Assembly (NCBI GenBank): GCA_022792885.1
Contig: JAAWBX010000036.1
Location: 186,001-250,000 of the forward strand
Length of the DNA stretch: 64,000 nt
Direction: 5' to 3'
Origin: Lachnospiraceae bacterium
Lineage (GTDB): Bacteria > Bacillota > Clostridia > Lachnospirales > Lachnospiraceae
Position 1 is the stretch's first letter; every line of letters starts with the position of its first letter. Made by a program: the position numbers and the translations under genes. Under the pieces are notes generated by a model, which did no database searches, was not told the origin of the DNA, and was given only the letters and a program-made list of their open reading frames with translations. This document shows positions 25,002-32,289 of this stretch, piece after piece.

Positions 25002-26900
25002 CTATAACCAGAGAATTGCGAACAGAATGGCCAGCGCCAGTGCCACAACTCCCCATAACGCATAATCGTTCACAACTCCGCTGTGCGCGTTATGCATAAA
25101 CGTCAGATAAGGTTTCAAATTGTGCTTAAAGCCCCAGAACAGATCCGAGCCGCCGACCTGCGAAAATTCGCTGGCCTCGCCGCCGTAAAAAGGCTCGTAT
25201 TTCGGATCCGATTTTTCGGAAGCCTCCTCCCGCACTTTGCCCCTGCTTTTTTTCCCCATCAGAGAAACCAGCGTGACCGCGGCCAGCACCACGAAAAGCA
25301 GGATCAGCCAGCAGAGCGGATTCCAGTAACCGATCAAATATTCGGCGGATATCGAAATCTCGAAGTAACCGCTGCCAAACATCGCGCTCACATAGCCGGC
25401 TACGCTGAACACGGCCGACGTCGCCGGGCCGATCAGGTACTGATACACCTGATCCGGGAAAATACCGGTCAGGATACAGAGAAGCGCCAGCAGCCACATG
25501 GGAGCCCGCATGGAGAAAGGTACTTCTTCCACATCTTTATATTTTTCGGGAAGCTGACCGAAGAATACAGACTGAGCGACCTTGATAAACGACGCCAGCG
25601 TCAACACACTGGTCAGCAGGGCAACCACCGTGACAAAGATATAAATCAGGCTTCCTCCACCCATCCACGCGCGCTCGTAAGCCGCCTGATAGATCATCCA
25701 TTTGGAAACAAACCCGTTAAAAGGAGGCAGGCCGCTGATCGAAAAGGCTCCGATCAAAAACAGGATCGTCGTCTTCGGCATCCGTCTGGCCAGACCGCCC
25801 AGATCATCCAGATCCACGCTCCCGGTCTGATGAAGCACCGCGCCGGCACAGAGGAACAGAAGTCCTTTAAACAACGTATGGTTCATCGCGTGATACAAAC
25901 CGGCCGATACCCCCAAGGACGTCGCAAGACCGACAGCCGTAATCACATAACCGATCTGAGAAATACTGTGAAACGCCAGCAGACGCTTAAAATTATGCTG
26001 CGCTAGCGCCATGGTCACACAGACAAACATGCTGATCGAGCCCACCAAAATCAACAAATACTGAACCGACTGTTCGCCGATATTCTGGTAAAGGAAATAC
26101 ACCAGCCGAATAATCCCGTAAACGCCGGTCTTCGTCAACACGCCGGAGATCAGCACGGAGATGGAAGAAGGCGCCACCGCATGAGCGTCGGCCGCCAACG
26201 GATGAAACGGGAACAAAAACGCCTTTGTGGCAAATCCGATAAACAGAAAGGCAAACGCGATTATCGTTACCGGAGTCAGATTGGAAGGCAGGAGCGCCGC
26301 GATCTGGGCCATATTCAGCGTATGTAATTGAGCATAAAGCAAAATCGTACCGATCAGCACGCAGCTTGAGCCGATCGAACCTACGACCAGATACTTGAAC
26401 GCTGCCTCCAGGGAACCGAACGTATCGTTTCGAAACGCCGTCAGAGCCACCGCCGAGAACGTCATGATCTCGATCATAACAAACACATTAAACAGATCGC
26501 CCGACAATACCAGGCCCAGCACGCCGCCGGCAAGCATCAGGTACAGAGTATAAAAATTCACCAGCGAATCGTCATGACTCATATATTCAAAAGAATACAG
26601 GCCGGACACAAATACGGCCGTCGTAATGATCAGACCGAAAAACAAACTGAGCGCGTCGACCTCCAGACCGATCCCGTAGGCGAAATCCGCAATCGGAGCC
26701 CAATCGCCCATCCAGTAAGCGACAATACCCCCGTCGATCATAATCGGTTTAACCAGCGCGAGCATCAGCCCCAAAGCGGTTCCGGTTGAAGCAAGCACGA
26801 TAAGCATCCGGATTAACCTGCTCTTTTTTCCAAGCAGAAGGTTAAAGAAGGCGCCGAAGAACAACACCATAATAGCCAAAATAGGGAAATGCTGTATCAT
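25002..26900 (-). CDS. ion-translocating subunit, NuoL/MrpD family (MbhH-like, possibly fused to MbhI)
   Basis: 632 residues. The first about 500 form a 14-helix antiporter-like core with the conserved TM5 Glu (FVMIEIMTFSAVAL), the TM7 Lys/His segment (TKAFLFPFHPLAADAHAVAPSS) and TM8 Lys (LTKTGVYG). The last about 130 residues carry one more helix, a charged linker (KKSRGKVREEASEKSD), the motif GGSDLFWGF and a final membrane helix. Archaeal Mbh has a separate small MbhI after MbhH, and none is found here, so this tail may be MbhI fused on. Overlaps the MrpC-like gene by four bases. Confidence 0.9.
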   Translation of the reverse strand: MIQHFPILAIMVLFFGAFFNLLLGKKSRLIRMLIVLASTGTALGLMLALVKPIMIDGGIVAYWMGDWAPIADFAYGIGLEVDALSLFFGLIITTAVFVSGLYSFEYMSHDDSLVNFYTLYLMLAGGVLGLVLSGDLFNVFVMIEIMTFSAVALTAFRNDTFGSLEAAFKYLVVGSIGSSCVLIGTILLYAQLHTLNMAQIAALLPSNLTPVTIIAFAFLFIGFATKAFLFPFHPLAADAHAVAPSSISVLISGVLTKTGVYGIIRLVYFLYQNIGEQSVQYLLILVGSISMFVCVTMALAQHNFKRLLAFHSISQIGYVITAVGLATSLGVSAGLYHAMNHTLFKGLLFLCAGAVLHQTGSVDLDDLGGLARRMPKTTILFLIGAFSISGLPPFNGFVSKWMIYQAAYERAWMGGGSLIYIFVTVVALLTSVLTLASFIKVAQSVFFGQLPEKYKDVEEVPFSMRAPMWLLALLCILTGIFPDQVYQYLIGPATSAVFSVAGYVSAMFGSGYFEISISAEYLIGYWNPLCWLILLFVVLAAVTLVSLMGKKSRGKVREEASEKSDPKYEPFYGGEASEFSQVGGSDLFWGFKHNLKPYLTFMHNAHSGVVNDYALWGVVALALAILFAILWL

Positions 26901-27247
26901 CCGTGTAACCTCCTTATCTTATCGGTATTCAACGTTCCATACGAATACTTCATCTTCATGACAAGGGAAAGAGCCATCGCCGTCACACAGGCTCCGATAA
27001 CGATAGAAGTCAGAGTCAGCGCCTGAGGAATCGGATCCACAAAGAAAGATTCCGGAGTCAGTTCACTCAGCGAGAAAATAGGCGCCGTACCGCCGGGATT
27101 GAAACCAATGCTCACAATCAAAAGATTGACGCCGTAATCCACAATACCCATACCAATCACGATCTTAATCAAATTCTTCTTGGCCACGATAGTATAAAAA
27201 CCAAGCGCGATCAAAACAAAAGCCGCCACATAATTCGCAATGATCAT
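26897..27247 (-). CDS. Mrp/Mbh antiporter module subunit C (NuoK-like, MbhG)
   Basis: 116 residues with three membrane helices; motif IVIGMGIVDYGVNLLIVSIG with its helix-buried charge, and DPIPQALTLTSIVIGACVTA, typical of MnhC/MrpC and NuoK. The start ATG at 27247 overlaps the stop of the upstream MrpB-like gene (ATGA); the frame stays open upstream but overlaps that gene. Confidence 0.92.
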   Translation of the reverse strand: MIIANYVAAFVLIALGFYTIVAKKNLIKIVIGMGIVDYGVNLLIVSIGFNPGGTAPIFSLSELTPESFFVDPIPQALTLTSIVIGACVTAMALSLVMKMKYSYGTLNTDKIRRLHG

Positions 27248-27702
27248 GCCTCTTCCCCCCCTTCCTCTTTCTCCTCGTCGGTCGTCAGCATGCCGAGCAG
27301 CAGAAGCAAAAGGCATCCCACGCCGGTCATAACGTTATATCCCACCGTATCGTTCATCAAAGACGCCGTCTCGGTTCCGTACAGCGAAAAATCCACAAAA
27401 ATATTTTTACAGAAATACACGCCGAACACCAGGCCGCCCACAGCCAAAATTACATAGAGCATCTCGGCGATCGCCTCGCCTTTCCGGAGAAACTCCAGAC
27501 TCAGGACTTTATTCATTACCTTCGGGCCATACCCCAAATAAATGAGAAGAACCGCCGCCGAGATCAACACGCCTCCCTGAAATCCGCCGCCGGGACCGCT
27601 TTCCCCGTGAAGCACCACATAAAAGCCGAATACAATCGCCAGCGACAAAAAAATGTCTGTCGCACATTTGACGATCACATTTTTTACTTTCCGATTTTTC
27701 AT
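27244..27702 (-). CDS. Mrp/Mbh antiporter module subunit B (MbhF)
   Basis: 152 residues, MnhB domain with four helices. The diagnostic loop is LHGESGPGGGFQGGVL at about residues 31-46. It ends in an acidic tail (DEEKEEGGEEA). It overlaps MbhE and MbhG genes by four bases on each side, so translation is coupled along the module. Confidence 0.92.
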   Translation of the reverse strand: MKNRKVKNVIVKCATDIFLSLAIVFGFYVVLHGESGPGGGFQGGVLISAAVLLIYLGYGPKVMNKVLSLEFLRKGEAIAEMLYVILAVGGLVFGVYFCKNIFVDFSLYGTETASLMNDTVGYNVMTGVGCLLLLLLGMLTTDEEKEEGGEEA

Positions 27703-28040
27703 GTCCGGTCCTCCTTTTTTCTCGTACGCAGAATCACGAGGGAACCCACGATCGCTGTCAGGAGAACAAACGATTCCCCCATCGTATCATAACCACGGAA
27801 GTTAAATACCACGGAAGCCACTACGTTTTCCGAACGGGTCTTAACCAGATTTTCCTTCACAATGATCTCCGCCGCCCCGTCGGGATTCGAAATCGTATAA
27901 TCTTCCGGATTCTCGTGCAGCGCCGTCAGATCCAGTCCCCGGCCGTCATATGTAACGGGAAGATGGATCAGATTGGCCGCGCAGTAAAGTCCCGCTACCA
28001 GCACAACAATCGCGGAAAGAATTGTCGCCGTCTTTTTCAT
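27699..28040 (-). CDS. Mbh hydrogenase subunit E
   Basis: 113 residues; matches the part of MrpA C-terminal region that exists as separate MbhE in membrane-bound hydrogenases. The key block is NVVASVVFNFRGYDTMGE followed by a helix (FVLLTAIVGSLVIL). One N-terminal helix and one C-terminal helix flank an external loop. It overlaps both neighbours by four bases. Confidence 0.88.
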   Translation of the reverse strand: MKKTATILSAIVVLVAGLYCAANLIHLPVTYDGRGLDLTALHENPEDYTISNPDGAAEIIVKENLVKTRSENVVASVVFNFRGYDTMGESFVLLTAIVGSLVILRTRKKEDRT

Positions 28041-28294
28041 TCCTCTTCATCTCCCTTCGTTTTCCTCAGCGTGATCAATAAAACGATCGTAGAAAGCACC
28101 ACTCCCACGGACGCCTCCGCAATCGCCACATCCGGCGCCTGCAGAAGAATAAACTCCACCGCCACAAAAGAGCCGGCCGCTCCCAGCGCCATGATCGAAG
28201 CAAACAGTTTCTCCGCCTTTACAGCCATGAAGGCCGATGCGACGATGCCGATCACCACAGCGGTATTCAGAAACACAATCCAATCAATCTTCAT
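28037..28294 (-). CDS. Mbh hydrogenase subunit D (DUF4040)
   Basis: 85 residues with three helices, equivalent to the other half of the MrpA C-terminal region. Motif: FILLQAPDVAIAEASVGVVLSTI, with the conserved Asp/Glu inside helices. The ATG at 28294 has GGGAGGGA upstream and overlaps the preceding gene end by 11 bases; a longer frame exists but its extra residues are out of character. Confidence 0.88.
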   Translation of the reverse strand: MKIDWIVFLNTAVVIGIVASAFMAVKAEKLFASIMALGAAGSFVAVEFILLQAPDVAIAEASVGVVLSTIVLLITLRKTKGDEEE

Positions 28295-28640
28295 CGCTCT
28301 CGTCCCTCCCGTAGTCGTCGCATACCATCGGATTATCCGGACGGTCGCCGTGCTTGTAAGCCCCTTTACAGATGGCATGGCCCGCCACCGGATTCGTTCC
28401 GATCACCAACAGTCCTACCAACGCCAGTTTCACCATCGTTGACGCTTCCATTCCTTTCCAGGCACTGTAAACGAAGCAGGCAATCAGAATCCCCAAAAGC
28501 CCCAGCGTCGCAATGTTCGTCGAAGACTGCATCCGGCAGAATACGTCCGGCATCCTGAGCATCCCGACAACACCGGCCAGCGCAAAAAAGCATCCGATCA
28601 GCAGGAACAGATCAATTATAACGCGAATCCCCATACTCAT
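28284..28640 (-). CDS. Mrp/Mbh antiporter module subunit G (MbhC)
   Basis: 118 residues, three helices, MnhG/PhaG type: GVVGMLRMPDVFCRMQSSTNIATLG is the hallmark. The C-terminal tail is hydrophilic and acidic (DDYGRDESDED) and somewhat longer than usual. It overlaps the MrpF-like gene by four bases. Confidence 0.9.
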   Translation of the reverse strand: MSMGIRVIIDLFLLIGCFFALAGVVGMLRMPDVFCRMQSSTNIATLGLLGILIACFVYSAWKGMEASTMVKLALVGLLVIGTNPVAGHAICKGAYKHGDRPDNPMVCDDYGRDESDED

Positions 28641-28891
28641 AGCTTTCCCTCCAGATATCTGGCGCCGAACACCGTGCCGACAAACCCGAACAGCGCCGTC
28701 ACGATCGCAATATCTACAAACATCCCTCTGCCGCTGTACATGGCATACAAAATCAGAGCGATCGTAATCAGGATATCGATCGAATCCGCCGCCAGCAAAC
28801 GGTCGGCCAAAGTCGGCCCGGCAAACACACGGTACAAAAGAACCAGGCCCAAAATGATAAAGAAAACAGCCGCCACAATCAGTTCTATCAT
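28637..28891 (-). CDS. Mrp/Mbh antiporter module subunit F (MbhB)
   Basis: 84 residues, three helices, MnhF/MrpF type with RVFAGPTLADRLLAADSID as signature. The ATG at 28891 overlaps the MrpE-like stop (ATGA) and has AGGAGG eight bases upstream, which decides against the in-frame start at 28912. Confidence 0.9.
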   Translation of the reverse strand: MIELIVAAVFFIILGLVLLYRVFAGPTLADRLLAADSIDILITIALILYAMYSGRGMFVDIAIVTALFGFVGTVFGARYLEGKL

Positions 28892-29409
28892 TCCCAAATC
28901 CTCCTGATCCATTTTTCCATCCGGCCCTTTATGGCTTCGCCGGCCTTTTCCCGATCGGTCTCCGATACGTCAATCCAGTGGACATAGTAAAAGACTTTTT
29001 CATCCTCCTCCACGATATCCATGGTAATGGTCCCCGGCGTCAGCGTAATGGAATTTGCCAGCAGAGCCTGGGCATATTCACGCCTCAACTCAGAAGGCAC
29101 CTTCACGATCCCCGGATTCACCTTCACCCGGATACTGAGTGCCCGCTTCGCGACATCCCAGTTCGCTTTGACCAGTTCCCCCATAAATACGATCAGGAAA
29201 TAGTACAAAAACCGGAAAATCCTCGCGGGATTGTACATGTGATAGGATTCTTCATGAATGAAGAACCTGGCGGAAAACAACGCGGCTCCCAGACACACTA
29301 CAGCTCCCAGCACAAGATCCCGCGGACTGAGTGACAATGTCACAAGCAGCCAGAACCCAAAGCAGAGAATGAATGTCGCAATCACCGCCGACGGTCTTGT
29401 CTTGCTCAA
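28888..29409 (-). CDS. Mrp/Mbh antiporter module subunit E (MbhA)
   Basis: 173 residues, MnhE/MrpE type: two N-terminal helices, then a soluble part with LLANSITLTPGTITMDI and VHWIDV. I place the start at a TTG (29409) because AAGGAGG lies eight bases upstream; the ATG at 29469 would overlap hypB by 37 bases and lengthen the protein beyond the family norm. First gene of the ion-pumping block, directly behind hypB. Confidence 0.88.
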   Translation of the reverse strand: MSKTRPSAVIATFILCFGFWLLVTLSLSPRDLVLGAVVCLGAALFSARFFIHEESYHMYNPARIFRFLYYFLIVFMGELVKANWDVAKRALSIRVKVNPGIVKVPSELRREYAQALLANSITLTPGTITMDIVEEDEKVFYYVHWIDVSETDREKAGEAIKGRMEKWIRRIWE

Positions 29410-29432
29410 AATAACCCCCTCCTTACTTATCC

Positions 29433-30089
29433 TTATTTCAATTCCTCTGAGATTCTCTGTCTCAGCCATCCGATAAACGCTTCCATTCCGTCCCCGGTAC
29501 GGGATGATACGCGAAACACCCGGATTCCGGGATTTATATCCTCGGCCGATCTTGCAACACGCTTATCATCAAAATCAAAATACTCCAGCATATCATATTT
29601 ATGCAAAATCAACCCGTCCGTTGTGGCAAACATCAGCGGATATTTTTCCACTTTATCATCTCCCTCCGGAATACTCAAAAGAGCGATCCGGAAATTCTCC
29701 CCGATATGAAACTCCGCCGGACAGACCAGATTTCCGATATTCTCCACAAACAAAACGTCGAGCTCCTCCAGCGCGAACATCGGCAAAATATGCCGTATTG
29801 ACATGGCCTCAATGTGGCAGGCCCCGTCCGTGTTGAGCTGCACGACGGGTATCCCCATACGTTTCATCTTCTCCGCGTCGATCTGCCCCGCGATATCGCC
29901 TTCCAGCACACCGGCCCGCCAGTCAGGCGCCAGTCTTTTTACCATCTCAAGGATCAGGCTGGTCTTGCCGGCGCCGGGCGACCCCATCACATTGATCAGA
30001 CAGACTTTTTTGTCTCTCAGAGTTTCTTTTATCTCCTGGCTGCAATCCTCATTCCACTCCAGGATCTGCCGTACCACCTTTATCTCCAT
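29433..30089 (-). CDS. hypB: hydrogenase nickel incorporation GTPase HypB
   Basis: 218 residues. SIMIBI-class GTPase: P-loop GSPGAGKTS near residue 36, metal-site region around DGACHIEA with His, and FVENIGNLVCP. It delivers Ni with HypA to the large-subunit precursor after Fe(CN)2CO insertion. There is no His-rich N-terminal nickel-storage stretch. It starts one base after the hypA stop and is followed by the Mrp-like block. Confidence 0.95.
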   Translation of the reverse strand: MEIKVVRQILEWNEDCSQEIKETLRDKKVCLINVMGSPGAGKTSLILEMVKRLAPDWRAGVLEGDIAGQIDAEKMKRMGIPVVQLNTDGACHIEAMSIRHILPMFALEELDVLFVENIGNLVCPAEFHIGENFRIALLSIPEGDDKVEKYPLMFATTDGLILHKYDMLEYFDFDDKRVARSAEDINPGIRVFRVSSRTGDGMEAFIGWLRQRISEELK

Positions 30090-30090
30090 C

Positions 30091-30432
30091 TCACTCTACC
30101 TCCAGGCTTTCCACATAAAACTCCCTTCCCGTCAGAAGCTGAAGCTGTACGCTTCCGCACGCAGGGCATCGCACCTTCCTCTTGTCGATCCGGCTCTCCC
30201 TCCCGCAATCTCTGCATAAAACGGTAACCGGGATTCGCCTCAGCACCAGTTCGGCCCGTTCGGCAACCGTCCCCTCGCTGATAATATTGTAATACTCCTG
30301 AATCAGCTGAGGCACCACGCCCGAATACTCTCCGACACAGATTCGAATCTTCTCTACCCGGGATGCCCGATGCTTTTCCGCCTCGGAAAGCGCAATATCC
30401 AGAATACTCTGAGTGATCGCCATCTCATGCAT
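30091..30432 (-). CDS. hypA: hydrogenase nickel metallochaperone HypA
   Basis: 113 residues, normal length. It begins MHEMAITQSI with the essential Ni-binding His2; the C-terminal zinc ribbon has CRDCGRES and CPACGSVQ (two CxxC motifs). It works with HypB. It lies five bases behind the large-subunit gene, an unusual place inside a structural-gene operon. Confidence 0.96.
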   Translation of the reverse strand: MHEMAITQSILDIALSEAEKHRASRVEKIRICVGEYSGVVPQLIQEYYNIISEGTVAERAELVLRRIPVTVLCRDCGRESRIDKRKVRCPACGSVQLQLLTGREFYVESLEVE

Positions 30433-30437
30433 GACCG

Positions 30438-31520
30438 TTACCTGTCCAGACAGGAGAAACAGGGGTCAATGCTGGCGATAATCAGTCCGGCGTCCGCCAC
30501 GGTATTCCCTTTCAGCATGACCGGAACCGTCGGCGCGTTCTTGAAAGTCGGAACGTGGATGCTCACCCGGTAATTCGTCTGTCCTCCGTCCGTCACAACT
30601 TTATGGCTGAGCTGCCCTCTGGGCGCTTCATGGCGGGCCAAAAACTCGCCGGCCGGCACTTTCGGAATACGGTTTCCAAGGTTGATCGGCCCCTCCGGCA
30701 GATTCTCCACCGCCTGACGAATGATCTTAATACTCGAGTAAACCTCCAGGACCCGAATCACGACCCGGGCAAACACATCGCAGGAATCCGCCACCGCAAT
30801 GTCAAACTCAAAATCCTCGTAAGAAGAATAAGGCGCATCCTTGCGCACGTCAATCGGCACGCCCGACGCCCTCGCGTGAGGTCCGGCCGCCCCCAGACGA
30901 ACGGCATCTTCCGTTGTCAGAACTCCGACGCCCTGCGTCCGCAGCGCCACGGTCTTATCCGTAACCAAAAGATCCCGTATCCGATGGAATTTCTCCTCCA
31001 GTATATCCATTGTCGACAGAATCTGACGACGTTTCTCATCATCCAGATCTCTTCTCGCGCCGCCGATCGTGTTAATGCCGTAATTTACCCGATTGCCGGT
31101 CAGGCTCTCCAAAAGATCCATCACGACCTCCCGCTCATTCCAGGAATGCATAAACAGGCTGTCATGACCGATAATATGACAGGCGATCCCGATCCAGAGC
31201 AGATGGGAATGCAGACGTTCCAGCTCCTCAATGATCACGCGGATATACTGACCTCTCTTCGGCACGTCCATGCCGGCAATATGCTCCACCGCCATGGCAT
31301 ACGTCAGCGTATGAGAATGGGAACAGATCCCGCACACCCGTTCCACCAGAGATAATGTCTGAATAAAATTCCTCTCCGTTGCGATTTTTTCAATCCCTCG
31401 ATGATTGTAACCCACAAACACGTCCGCTCCGGTTATCATCTCGCCGTCGGTGTACAGCTTCGCGTGAACGGGTTCTTCCAACGCCGGATGATATGGCCCT
31501 ATTGGAATCGTATAACTCAT
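30438..31520 (-). CDS. [NiFe] hydrogenase large (catalytic) subunit, group 4 (MbhL/EchE-like)
   Basis: 360 residues, the short group 4 form. The NiFe ligands are in RVCGICSHSH (N-terminal pair) and DPCFSC (C-terminal pair). The protein ends DPCFSCLDR with no C-terminal extension, so the usual maturation cleavage by an endopeptidase is not needed; EchE-type large subunits do the same. The complex is predicted to reduce protons with ferredoxin electrons. First gene of the operon, with AAGGAGG before the ATG and two consensus promoters upstream. Confidence 0.95.
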   Translation of the reverse strand: MSYTIPIGPYHPALEEPVHAKLYTDGEMITGADVFVGYNHRGIEKIATERNFIQTLSLVERVCGICSHSHTLTYAMAVEHIAGMDVPKRGQYIRVIIEELERLHSHLLWIGIACHIIGHDSLFMHSWNEREVVMDLLESLTGNRVNYGINTIGGARRDLDDEKRRQILSTMDILEEKFHRIRDLLVTDKTVALRTQGVGVLTTEDAVRLGAAGPHARASGVPIDVRKDAPYSSYEDFEFDIAVADSCDVFARVVIRVLEVYSSIKIIRQAVENLPEGPINLGNRIPKVPAGEFLARHEAPRGQLSHKVVTDGGQTNYRVSIHVPTFKNAPTVPVMLKGNTVADAGLIIASIDPCFSCLDR

Positions 31521-31566
31521 ATTGACCTCCTTGATTTCTCATCCATTGTATTTCTTTGCATACAAC

Positions 31567-31596
31567 GATTGTACAATCTGTCAAACAATCTGTCAA
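31567..31596 (-). promoter_or_regulatory. proximal hydrogenase promoter with repeat and palindrome
   Basis: TTGACA (31591-31596), 17-base spacer, TACAAT (31568-31573) on the minus strand. The -35 and spacer are made of two tandem copies of TTGACAGATTGT, and the -10 lies inside the perfect palindrome GATTGTACAATC (31567-31578). This looks like an operator overlapping the promoter; the regulator is unknown. Confidence 0.7.
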
Positions 31597-31622
31597 TAGA
31601 CTGCCCTTTTTAATATATTTTT

Positions 31623-31651
31623 AACATAGCTTTTTTTCGGGACTTTGTCAA
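31623..31651 (-). promoter_or_regulatory. distal hydrogenase promoter
   Basis: A perfect TTGACA, 17-base spacer, TATGTT on the minus strand, about 55 bases upstream of the proximal promoter. Confidence 0.65.
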
Positions 31652-31689
31652 GTTTTTTAACAAAGTTTTCACCATATTCCTGAAAAAGG

Positions 31690-31736
31690 CAAAAAAACAG
31701 CAGCTATTCTGTGGCAAAGCCATAAAAAACTGCTGT
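31690..31736 (-). terminator. terminator behind the NUDIX gene
   Basis: ACAGCAG pairs with CTGCTGT across a 26-base loop that holds a smaller inner stem (ATGGC with GCCAC-type pairing), followed by seven T on the minus strand. Confidence 0.8.
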
Positions 31737-31746
31737 CTCTTTTTTG

Positions 31747-32196
31747 TCATATTCTCCGAATTCCCCAGAGGTTTTGTTTTTTTAATTCCTGATACTCGTT
31801 ATAAGCTTTTTCCAGAATTTGCTTTTCATTCGAAAACTTCAAAAGATGATAAGCCTCATGGAATTTATAGTACCCGGAATCCGTAAAAAACTCCTCTCTT
31901 TGCGGCTTGCTGTAATAACTGTCCGCGATCATCAAATACCAGTGCACATCTTTTTCGACCTGCTCCTGAAACGAGTTAAAGGTATACTGGCTCTTCCCCA
32001 CATACTTCACAATGGTCGCATCCACGCCCGTCTCTTCCCGGACCTCCCGCAAAGCCGTATCTTTATACTCTTCACCCGATTCCACGGTTCCTTTCGGCAA
32101 AACCCAGCCCTCATACTTATTTTTAAAATTTTTGTACAGTACCAGAATCTTACCCCGAAATATTACCACACCGCCGCAGCTTGTTGCTTCGATCAA
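31747..32196 (-). CDS. NUDIX hydrolase
   Basis: 149 residues. A complete Nudix box runs over about residues 36-58: G-x5-E-x7-REVREETG with all acidic metal ligands. The family cleaves nucleoside diphosphates linked to another group; the diadenosine-polyphosphate or nucleotide-sugar groups are possible, but the substrate is not predictable. It has its own promoter and terminator. Confidence 0.92.
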   Translation of the reverse strand: MIEATSCGGVVIFRGKILVLYKNFKNKYEGWVLPKGTVESGEEYKDTALREVREETGVDATIVKYVGKSQYTFNSFQEQVEKDVHWYLMIADSYYSKPQREEFFTDSGYYKFHEAYHLLKFSNEKQILEKAYNEYQELKKQNLWGIRRI

Positions 32197-32241
32197 TGCA
32201 ATCCCTCCTGCCTACTGGTGCGCGATTTATGGCTCTTCCGT

Positions 32242-32270
32242 AGTATATCCTATTTAAAAAAGATGTGCAA
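32242..32270 (-). promoter_or_regulatory. promoter of the NUDIX gene
   Basis: TTGCAC, 17-base spacer, TATACT on the minus strand. Confidence 0.75.
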
Positions 32271-32289
32271 GGGGTTCCTGACCTTTCTT

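Noticed and set aside
26897..29409. Reading the Mrp-like genes as an independent Na+/H+ antiporter.
   Set aside because: They are translationally coupled to hydrogenase subunits, the MrpA C-terminal parts occur as separate MbhD/MbhE, and a full MrpA gene is absent.
30438..31520. Truncated hydrogenase large subunit.
   Set aside because: The end matches the normal end of Ech-type subunits and the hypA gene follows directly; both Cys pairs are intact.
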